NCBI GenBank assembly: GCA_036850595.1
Contig: CM072159.1
Location: 28,626,280 to 28,690,279, forward strand
DNA from: Rhyacichthys aspro
Lineage: Eukaryota; Chordata; Actinopteri; Gobiiformes; Rhyacichthyidae
DNA length: 64,000 nucleotides
Direction: 5' to 3'
In this document: positions 24,201 to 36,200 of the stretch, in pieces
Layout of the letters: each line of letters begins with the position of its first letter
How positions within the stretch are numbered: the first letter of the stretch is position 1
Position numbers and translations under genes: made by a program
Notes under the pieces: generated by a model
Databases searched by the model: none
Seen by the model: the letters and a program-made list of their open reading frames with translations, nothing else
Told to the model about the DNA's origin: nothing

Positions 24201-27200
24201 TGACCCAAATAACATTTAAAAATTTACATATTTAGATGTTTTATGACTTGATTTTTGATACATTTTTTGTGCCTCTTGAATTTATCAGACCATAATTTGT
24301 GCTCTATTTTTAATGATTTATTTATGATTTATTTGGCTTAAGTGTGGTCTGAGATGCAGAGATAGCCTTGTACAAGCTGCAGGTGGGTCAGACCTGGCTG
24401 GACATTCATTTGTTTTCAGATGTTCTGCAGTTTTTCCCTTTAAATTAAATTAAATTTATCTTTTAGTAAGTTAGACTGGACACTGTCCTTCCTTTTATTT
24501 GGCAACAACCAGTTCCCTATTAAACGTGCACTGCAGTTACATTGACATTAGTCAGACGCTGTCATGAGACACTTTCTTGCAATTTTAAGCAATATAAATA
24601 AATACAATTGAAACTGAGCTGAGCAGAAACTCAAAACTGTAGTGAATAAAGTACTCTTTGGCAGTATCAGAGGAGGTACCATTACAGAGAATTGCTATCT
24701 GGACAATCTAAGATACTATAAACAGTAACACAATGTACCCAGTTTCTAAATATCTTGATTGTTAAAGCACAAGATGAAATGGTCAAACTGTCAGCTTGTG
24801 ATCACATAAAGATTATTTGAGATATATTTACCTGCAAAGACTGATCATTCACCACTGGCTCTGGCTCAGTGCAGGCTGCAGAGTCTATAACAAAACAAGA
24901 CGCAGATACATCTAAATGAAATGGGTAAAAACACAGCAAAAGCAAAAACAAGTGAGTAAATGTACATATACATGGTACAGCATTGTGCAACTTAATTTGG
25001 GATGCATGTCCCCCAAAGTAACTCCATCTTTTGCCATAAAAGGCAAAAATGTGTATTATGCAAGGCCTTAAGTTAGGGGAGGGTCTCAGAGGTTAAAATA
25101 CCACGAATGGCTAAGGTGGCATTAATGACCAGATCTCGCTCTGGTTTGTTGATGTGATTCATGTCTCTCTTCCTGCATGAGCAGCTCACAGAAATAGAGG
25201 AATGGGGGATTACGGTGCTCGCTTCAGAGCCTCAGAGCAGCCCCACACCTGGCCTTAGAAGGACCTTGAGGAGGAGAGGATTTCACACACAACCTTTAGA
25301 AAGTCAGGGCCACAACAACCATAGAAGGCAGGGGTCTGCGTCTGAGGGCCATGCGTGTTTCCAGAGAGCGATGTAATACACTGCAGTGGGACGGTGGCTG
25401 GATGACCTGTGACTTCCTTGGATTACAACGGGATAATCCACTGTCTCACTCACGCCAGTCAACACTCAATGACAAAAAAACACTCATAATCTGTTCTTTA
25501 CCAATTGGATAAAGAGACGTGTGGTGTCACTGTTGTCACAGCAAACCCTTTAACAGATGGTCACCAAGGTATTGTTTGGACAACTGTGTCAATATAGGGT
25601 TAGTAAGAAACTAAAGCAAAAATACCCTTATATGTAGACCAGATATGTAGCCATTATACTGTACTTTTCCAGTTCAAATGATATATATCATGAATGCAGT
25701 TTACATTTTTCAAGCTCTTGACCATTCTTGTCAACTGTACACAGGACACATTAGCTCATCTTCATGCAGAATAATCTTAGCTCAAGGCTTATTATTTTTA
25801 CTAATCCTACTCAGAGGGATCCAAGGCTAAAACAGGGAGAGAAGAAGTCATGCAGGGGCTTCAAAATATTAAACTACAAAGTGCATTTAGCCCTATTTGG
25901 CATGAGTTGTTGGATATTTTCAGCCCTAGGTGAAGGTTAAGACAGGCCCCAATCGTGTGAATTTTCTGAAAACAGCATTATTTACCATTTAAAGGAAGGG
26001 GAAGTGACTGAGTGATTGTGGCTAACTTTCTGCAGTGATCAAAATCAACACAGTCGCTTTTGACAGAGATCCATGTTGCTCAACTCCACTGGTTCTTTAT
26101 CCCTTATAGATCATCAACAATTTACTTCTTCTTTAAAGCAGAACTTTTAGCAGATAGATCCCTTTACAGAAGCGCCATGTTCACAGACGTTGATTGTTTA
26201 CAAGTTGAGACTAGCCAATCCTTTTGGAAGACAGCATGTCTTCTGAAACAGTAGGACAATTTTAGCATATTTTTAGGTATTTTTGAACAAATACGACTCT
26301 GCTATAGGGTCCCGTGTATTGGCCTATTTCCGCATCCTCTATTTCAGTGTCGTCAAGGGTGTCACTCATGTAATGTCTTGCAATAAGTCCTCCTTTCTGT
26401 AACAGGAAATTACATTGGAGGTGTCTGTCCTGCTGAAGGGACTATGTCAGTGAGACAGGCCTGATTCTACAGATCTCATGACTAAGAATCATCAAAATGA
26501 TTTTAAAGAATATATATTTTTGGGCTAAAAGTTACACAGTTCCCCATTAAAATGACTAGATTCCATGTAATTTATATAATCCAAACATAATTCCTGTGTA
26601 AATGTATGGTTGGAGAAATTTCTGCAGTATTTTTTACATTTATATACAAGTTATATAAGGTATAGTATTGAAAAATAAACAGACATATTATTCTAATAGA
26701 TTTCTAACCTTGATTCTTTTCCACTGTTTCTTGTCTGGGCTGGGTTTCCATGTAAAGAGGAGTCGATTTGTCCTTCGCGTCAGTGTCTCCAGCTGTGTCC
26801 ACCACTGTCCACTTCTCGTCTCCTTCGTCCTCTTCACCTTTGTCTGGTAACTTGTCTGGCGTGTCCACACATCCGTTGTTTGTTTGTCCTACTTGTACGC
26901 TGCAGTACTTGTCCGTTACCTCCTCATTCTTCAGGTAATCTTGGAGGGCAAACTCCTCGTCCCAGTCCAAGTCTTCTCCAGGCTGTGCAAAGGCAAAAAT
27001 GTGAAATTAAACAGAGGTAACACTGGAAAATGTCAAATCCTTACCGTGAAATGCCACTAATTATGACCAATAACAATAATTAATGTTAGCGACTCAGCAC
27101 AAGCAATACGAGCTAAAGATTTTGAAAAGAGCTATTTATTTTGTTCAAACCATACCTATGTGTTAAGTCAGTAAAACAAACCACCCACAATAATAAATTA

Positions 27201-30200
27201 AATGCACTGATGCAATTGTAAGTGATTACAAAACATTTTAGCCCCTCTGTGGAAATCTAGCTGCCTCTGCATTAATCACAGTATATTTTTTCAACAGTGC
27301 TGTAATGAAAATGTGGAGCGTTTTGTGGGAGAAGGACTGCGTAGGTGTGTGGAGCTCTCGTCTAATTCTGTGTGTGAGGGCGCACACTTGAGCCGCCAAC
27401 TCGCACTAACTCTGCTACCAAAGCTCTCTGCTCATACTCCATCTGCCTGAAAGCACTGAGAGCTCTGTCACTCGCAAAGCACTGTCTCCGCATTTGATTT
27501 TGAGGCATAAAAACAGCCACAAAATGAGAAAGGAAAGCATGAAATGCACAATAACTATGTCAAGAAATGCAAGGCTTTGGAGTAACTTCCATATGTCACT
27601 TTGGTGCCATTTTCAATCAAATAATATTTTGATTTAGGACTATCATTGGCCACCTACTTTGACAAGAAAATCATAAATGTCTGTCATATGGAAGTCCAAA
27701 ATGTTATTGTGATTCAAGCAGATGAATGTGTGAAATTGCTGAAACTACTATAACAAATGTCAAATAGAATAGAAATAGAATATATACAGTCACTGTATCT
27801 AATAGGACAATCAATTCTTTTAAAACTATAGCATCTTCCTCACCTCTTCCTCCGGTGCAGGCGTCTGACATGAAGCCTCTCTGCTGTCCTGAGGGGTCCT
27901 GAGCTGCTCTAGCTCCTCACACAGCTGCCGTTTCTGGTTCTCCTGCTCCTGCACCCTGCAGACAGTCACAGAGATATTCAATAACTCAAAGTCTGTTTTC
28001 CAAAAAGGGATGTGGAGTATTTTTAACTGTTTGCACAAGAGAATGGCCCAAAAGTGGTCCTTAGAGTAAAGTGTACTGGACATACTGTACCCAATCCGCA
28101 GGCCCATGCAGTGTCCCATTCTGTTGCCCAGGATGACCAGCGCCAGTTCAACGACTGGCCCAGTAACAGGTCTTTCTTATCACTTTCTTAAATCTATGCC
28201 TGACCATCTAACATCAGACAATCACATCTGTCTAACAACACAGCCACAGTCATAGCACTGAGTTACCATTCAGCCATGCCATTAAAGGTCCATAAATGAG
28301 TCTGCACACACAGGAGGTCGTGCTACACCTATAATGAGCCCTTTTCTTTTCTGCCAAACAATACAAAAGCTCCTCAGTTCACCCTGGCAACTGAGCTGCA
28401 TCTGACTCGTTCTCCTCGTCTGATCTGATGCTGTAGCTGTGTTTTATACCTGGGGGCATGGCCAGCCTCAGAGACAGACAACATAAACACATGGCAAACC
28501 TTCACACACTGTCCTGGATTGGCCCAAACCCTGACTCCTGAGGCGGGCTAAACTCCAGGAAACTATATTACCCACAAATGAGACAGCTGTTGAGAAGATC
28601 AGTCATGTTTAAGGCAATACATTTTTAGACAAAGCTCCAGACTTAAATGTGTATCTGACAATTCACAGGCACCTTCATTCAAATGACGTTGTCTGTCTCT
28701 AAATACTTCTTTGTTTCAGATCTGGTCTTTTCTATAAATACAACACTAAACCAAGCAGCTCCCAGAACTGTTCCACGAGAAGGGTTCTTTGGGGTCACTG
28801 AATTTAGTGTGACCAACAGATCCATGCCAGTGCGCACAACTCAGTAACACTACAGAGACAGTCGAGATGCTTAGGACCTCAAATAGTACACATTTCTTTA
28901 GTCAAACCTACATACTTAAGTGTTTTGTGTCAATACATCTAGTATAGCCAATCACAATCAAAATATTTTAAACAATGAGGTAACTGGTAGTACTAGTTTA
29001 ATTCTAAGATTAAGTAGCATAAATCGATTTAAATATAGACTTTATTATGTTTTTTTTATTATTCACATGCTTCATCTTTGATCAGAACTGTAAATGTACA
29101 CTTACAACAACAACACAATAGTTTTTGACATTATGTGAAATAATATAGTTGCTTGAACAAATTAGCACCTTGTCTTCCTAAATGACAATAAGCCTACATA
29201 ACCAAAAAGGAAAATATTTACTCTATACAGTATTTATTCAACAGGTGACAGCTTCACTCTTACTCAAAAAAGTATAGACACGGATATTGGTGGAAAATTT
29301 AAAGACGAGTAAATGTTACTGTTTATCTGGTTATTCACAAACAAGTTATAACTTTCATTCATTCAGCAGTATAAAAGTAAGCTAAAATAACCAGCAAAAA
29401 TGGTGTATTATTCTGAAATAATTTTAGTATAGTAGTTTTATTAAGTATTGCCTACTAATTAGCATCTGGACTTTCTTGGCTTCACAATAAAACTACCTTA
29501 CTTAGCCAAAATTGCGCTCTTAGCTCCACCCACTATTTCTTTTATCCATTCACAGCTTTACGCCTCCTCAAGAAAAATCCAAATTACGTAGTCACTGCCT
29601 ATAAATAGCAAGATGCTTGTACTTCCTTCTTTCAGTTCTGATCAGATCTATAAATAACCACCTTATCATTCAGCAGCTCCCAGATCAGTTCATAGATTTA
29701 CTTACAGCAGTAAAGCCATGGACTCTTACCTGACTGAGAGATGAAGGATCTCCGTTCGGGATCTCCTCATGTTGCTGGCCATTTTGATAAGCTCCTTTTC
29801 CAAAGAGTCCGCGTACTGGGCCAGCTGGTCCAGGCTGTGGGCCCAGTCAGCCCTCCTGGTGTCCAGCTCAGCCCGCACCGTCTGAGAAGCAAAGAGGCCA
29901 AAAGGTCAGGCTATCAACATGGCCGACAGTATCTGTAATGTTAGGTCTTTCAAAAAGTTGTCACATCTGTCTGATTAAGATCTTTACATGCAAGAAGCGA
30001 TAATAAAAAGACTTCTTCCAGGAAAAAGGTGCTGCTCTGGTGAACTCAGTCTCATTTGGTTTGTTTAGTGCTGTATGGCAGTACGTGTCTAATGAATGCA
30101 CAGTGGCAACAATGCAGCAGGAGGGGGAAAAGCAAAAGAAAAAGAGAGAGATAGAGAATCAAAGTGAGGGAGGAGGGGAGTGGGCTGCGTTTCACGGTAG

Positions 30201-33200
30201 AACACACTGACTACACAACGCTGCTCGGACGGGGCCTGGCGAAGAGAGTTATGTAAGTGAATGATAGTGGGTGGGAAAGAGAGAAAGTGTAGATAGGCAA
30301 AAGAAGAAATATGCAGAGGAAGAGAACGCAACAGGTGGTGAGACTGAGAGACAGACACATTACATAAATCCAGTCATTTTACTTTGAACCAATGCAGGGC
30401 TCTATCTTTTCGGGGCATTTCAAGGACTTTATTGACAGTTCAGGATGGTATTGTCTCATTAATGGTCATATAATTTACGCCAGGCTGAGTTTACACAATA
30501 TATGCTGGTCATGCAAACACCTCATGTGCTCAATCTATAAATCAGAATCTGTAACTATCCCTTTCCAAAGACAAACAAAAGCAGCAACAACTTCAATTTC
30601 CCACTGGTTTTGCTGGAGTGCATGCACAATATATTGCTCTGTTTATATGAAGACAAAAGGTGCACTACAATTAAAAAAAAAACAAAAAACATTAAGCAGT
30701 GAAATGAAAACAATGTACAGAACTTTTTTAAATTCACATTTTACATCAATTTCCATGTCCTTTGACAGGAAAACCTTTCTCTAAATGTTTTCCATGATTT
30801 GTTTAAAATGATTTTTCCAGAACATGCATTAATCCTGCTCAACCTAAACTAATACTACAGAGGGGTATTTTTACCTGGGTGTTGCTGGTGGTTTTAGGCT
30901 GATAACATTTCAATGATTTAATGAATTGGATGTATGTGTGAACATGAGTATCTCTGACCTGGAGAGACTCTTCTGTGTGGACCAGCTTTGTGTGGTCCTC
31001 CAGCAATCCATGAACTCTAAACACCACCGAGTCAGTTTCTTCTCTGAAATTATGTTTCTGGGGGACCGTGAAACAGAAACAGTGAAATATTTAAGGTTTT
31101 GTGGGCGCTGTCTGAGACTTTGACACATTGTGAACACATATAGCACATTAATTTATCACCAGTGTTACCAGTTTGTTCAGGATGTTCTTAAACTCCAGGG
31201 CCATGTGCTCTGGGCTGGGCCCCTGCATCATCAGCAGCACCTCTTTGTCCAGAGTCTCATCGAGCGGTGAGGCCAGGCTCATGGTGGTGGACAGATGGTC
31301 AACTCCATGAGGAGACTACAGAGAAACAAAAAGAAGCTTAATTACAGTATATAGTAACATGAATAACAATAATGACAAAGACCAAATGGTGTCCAGAGGG
31401 GGACTGACCTCTAGTGGAGACTGAGCCAAAGCCAGTTCAGTCTGTAAAGATCCTGAGGTGCTCTGGTTTAACCTATAGGCCACCGACACAGTAAGGCCAG
31501 CTCTAAAGAAGAAAGACATGAGATGGATTAATAGAAATCTGGAAGAAAAATAGTATTTAAATAACTATGTCAGTGAAAAAGGTCAGTAATGATTCAATAT
31601 GTCATCACTTACCCAATTAGATCTGGATGCAACATCTGCATCTGGTTTTCCAGTTTACTCTTGTCTGCCCTCAGCAGCTGAAATGAACACGAGAAGAACA
31701 CAGTCATGTCACATTACATGTTTAGGTTTAGGCTGGAGGCATAAACAGTGTGTGTTTGCAATGAGGCAACATTATATGAAGTAAAAAATGTTTCCTGTGT
31801 CGAAGGACAACAGGTGTCATTGTTTCCACGGGCGACTTACCACATGACGGAAATGCTAATGATGTAAGCCATGCTTAAAATATATACTTATATAAAGATA
31901 TTGAGTGATCTAGTTCTGTAAATCACATAGTTTAAACTAAAATTGATTTTTAAAAGAAAGATAATAGTAAAAAGCTTTATTTAAAAGTGTAACTCACCTC
32001 TGTGATGGAGGAATATTCTTCCACTGTAGCCGTGAGCTCATTTATCTGTCTTAGTTTCTGTAAAAGAGGAAGAAATATTATTGTTTTGTAAATTAATGAA
32101 CTGAATTTTTATTCAACAAAAGTAGTTAAGTAAGTATCTGGACCTAGGAGAAATTATCCTTTTTTATTACAAGCTGCAACATTTGAATACAAGCTGTAGG
32201 GCATGTAGAGTAAATAAAACCCAGTCCCTGACCTCTTGTATCACTGCTTCCTTTTCATTGATGACACCATCAAAGGAGTGAATTTGCACCTGAAAACAGA
32301 AAGGGACAGCTTTGCAATGCCACACAGAGCACAGTGCTACGGCAGATCAGTCAAATAACATTAACATATTTTCATTTACTTTCTATCTATTTTCTTGGCA
32401 AAGAATATTTTATGTGGAAAAGAGTCCAGAGAGTATGGGAAGATAAAGTTAGACCAAAATGTCAAATATTATTTGGGGAAGAGGTGAAGGCACCTGAAGG
32501 TCAGCGTTAATGTCACACAGCTCTGCTATTCTCTTCTGAAGCTCGTCCGTCTCCATGGTGACCTTGAAGTTCTGGGGGAAGAGGGCATCAGAGAGTTTAG
32601 GGCTGCTTTTAAACACTATTAATGATTTATAAACGACACAAAGTAGTATGTGGCATATTGATTATTTGAGCTTTAAGGACGAGTAGTACCTCTTCTTGAA
32701 GAGATGCTATCTTGGAAATAAGACTCTGGTTTTCTCGCTCCTAAAACAGGACAGACAGTGAATATTAAAGCTGCACTGATGTGTTGTTGTTGGATTGATT
32801 AAAGTATTAAAGGACCTCTGCTCAAGATGGAAATACAACCCAGAAACCCAGGTTTGAATTTGATGCCTAACTCTCTGCTTTGACATCAACAATTTTAAAA
32901 CAGAGCTTTTCCCACTCTCCCCAATGACCCCACAATACGCCGCTGGATGTGATTAACACTGTTTGTTTACTCATGGGTTTGCATTAGAAAATGACAGTAA
33001 ATTACCCGTTAACCTTGTAAACCATCAATATTATTAATTACTGCATTGCATATGCTCTTTGCAAAGCTTAGGTTCGCAATTTGGTGGTACCATTAGCTGT
33101 AGTTAAGGCTGGACAATTTATGGCAAATGTAAAAACAATAATCAATATGTGCAGTAAACATATGACATATAAGAACTACTGGTATTGCAGTAATAGTCTT

Positions 33201-36200
33201 AATAGTCTTCCATGTGACACATATTCACTTATTTCATGTCAACATTACTGGCCACTAAATTAAAGTGAAGTTATTAACATGCTTGAGTAAAAAGAAAAAT
33301 AACATTAATCCAGAATCCTAGTAGAGGGGTTGAATATAATAAAGTCATAAATACAACAACCTGAGGAGCAAAGAAATGTAGCTGCATCACTCAATAGTAA
33401 TACTAATTTCTCTTGTTTTTCATGTTCAGAGGTAACAACACATTATTGAGTTATTTCAGAAGCCAATGCACACAGTGGAATATTAAAAGACTATTTCTTT
33501 TATTGACTAACCACGTGTTTGCTGTGTGCAGACGCTCGAGCTCGGCCTTCCTCTGTGCAGCTGAGTGTAGCCTTCATCTCTTCTACTTCATCCTTCAGCA
33601 TCTTCTCTTTCTGGATGAGCTGCTGATTACTGTGCAAAATGGAAACAAAGACGGAACATGAGCATCTACAGTATCTCATCTACAGTCTGTACAGAAGCAA
33701 GCAGCTCTTACATCCGAGCCTGGCTTCGCAGCTCTTCATTTTCCTCTGCCAGCTTTTGGTTGGTGTCCTCCATACTCTCCACCACCTGCTTCAGCTTTTT
33801 AACCTCCTCCTGGAGCTTTTGATTATTCATTTGAAGGTTGGTAACGCAGTACACAAGCTCTGACGTCTCACTGGGGAAACACACACGCATACAAAGGCAG
33901 AATACAGCTAGCTTTACAGGATGAAGGCCACGTGTGGGTGGGATAAAAATCATGGCTCATTTATACAAATGTGTGGACAGTCTTTCATTATAACATACAA
34001 TTCTGCTCTGGACACTTCTCCTCCAAAGGCTTCCAAGCTTCCTGAGGTCATATTGAGCAGCATGGACCTTTTTGCTTAAGACACAGAAGAAATTAGGGGA
34101 AACTATTTTGATTGAAAATGTAAAATAATGATGAGCTGTAAACCTACCAGAAATGCTGTCTCTGAATTTCACTGAATCTTGTGTGTCTTCTTCAGCAGTT
34201 TCTTCCCTAAGCAAGAAATAACACACAGAAATATAACTCCTCTTTTCTACAGCCTGTGAGCACCTACAGAAGTCCTGCAGGGACTTTCCAAATTGATCAT
34301 AAAAGAAGTATGATTGTGTATCCTCTTGTGGTGCAAGAATTCCTTTCACTGGGTTAAATGGAGCTTTAAATTACACAATTTACCTGATAAGCTTATAGTT
34401 TTCGTACACTAAAATCCATTTGTGCTTGTTACATGGAACTGCACTTGTTTGGGATACAATAGAAAAGAAAAAGAAGAGTAATGGACCTAACATAACACTG
34501 AGACCCAGAACTAAAGAGCAGATGGCAGCAATGTGATTGTGCTTTACTCTTTTGTTGTCTAAATTACCCTAAAACTGAATTGTGGTTGTACCCATTGTTG
34601 CGGCAGTCGTCAATCCACTCCCTCATGACAGCGTGGTACGTGTCGAGATCAATGGAGACGTCTTTGTGCTCCGGGTCGAGCATGTTACAGAGCTCCTCCA
34701 GTCCACTGTCCTCCGAGGTACGGCTGGTCGTGTGGCGCAGGTAGTCCACAATGTGAGACACATACACTTTACCTGAGACGAGGGCAAACACAATCATCAC
34801 AAGACAGAACAAGAACACCCCTGAAATGAATGATAGTTAATACATAATTAGCTTTTTCTGCCCTTTTTATTAGTTTTTTTACTAATTAGGTTTGACGTAT
34901 ATCTATACATGAAAAAAAAAGTCAAGGGCTTTGGCAGAAGTAATTTTTTTTTCCCCAGGAGATTGCGTTAATCTATAAAAGGAAAATAAAATAGCCCACT
35001 ACTAAATGATCCATGGTACTGGTCCGTGGCCCAGAATCCCTGCTCTACTCCATTTAAAGTCATTAACCTGTTAAATATGTGGCTAACTATTGTATTATTT
35101 CAAAATTAGGGCTTCTCAAAAAAGCTAAACAGAAAAAAATATATCTTGAACAACAGACAACTTGTTTTAAAAATAAATCAGATCATGTATCTCAAACTGT
35201 GATACAACAAACTTGTGTGACAGTATTTAATTAGCAACGAGCCACTGATCAAAAATACTTAACTTAATAACTTCAGTTTTATGGCAATGGAAATGTCTAC
35301 CATGAAGACAATCACAGGGGTCCAGAAAGAGTTCATTTTCAAGCAGCCTGATTTTGTTTTCCACATACCATTTTTTTATTCAACATATCTCATCAGATAA
35401 AAGAGATACCAACCCTAAATTCTGAGCATGAGCGACTAGTTATACAGACATCAGTAAGGTTGAACCTACTTAAGGATGGTCTGATATCTGTTGATTTGAA
35501 TGCATGACAAGAAACTAAAGTAGATTATAAACTTGATTCAACTCACAACAGATTGAGATTTCCACATGATGCTTTTATCAGGCGACTATTACTTTTATCT
35601 GGCATAAACCAGAGAAAGATCATCTTAATGAAAGCAAAAATATATATAATATACTGCTCATACAAACAAAATGTTATTTTTCACTCGGGAAATACCTGGT
35701 TTGATTGAAAAAGCGGCTCCACTCCTGTACTTCTCACATCCTATACCTTCATAATGCTGCACAAAATAAAACTGTACATTGTATCTGTCTAATGCCAAAA
35801 GGCAGGAGAAAAATACAGACAACAGCACAGTGTGAGTGCTTCAAAAGAGAGACTTCCTCCCTCTGTGTTCACAAAGACATACTATATTCGGGAGTTTCTA
35901 TGCACAATGATAGGTTATACTTCATCTTTAGGGTCATGTCTTCAGCTGGAGGACTCCCATGTGACCCTGAGCTTTACAGAGTGTGTAACGATGTTCAGAA
36001 GTGTGTTTTATGTGTCTACCTCGGCGCTGGGTGTCGCAGGCGTGGAAGATGGTATCAAGTAAGTTTTCTTCACAGATGAGACTGATCTCTGCCATGTTTC
36101 CTCTTCTGTTTTCAGATGTCGATGAGGTCCCTGAATATGCAACACACAAACGCACATCAGAGAGTTGTATAACAGAAAACAGCACATGATACAATGACCT

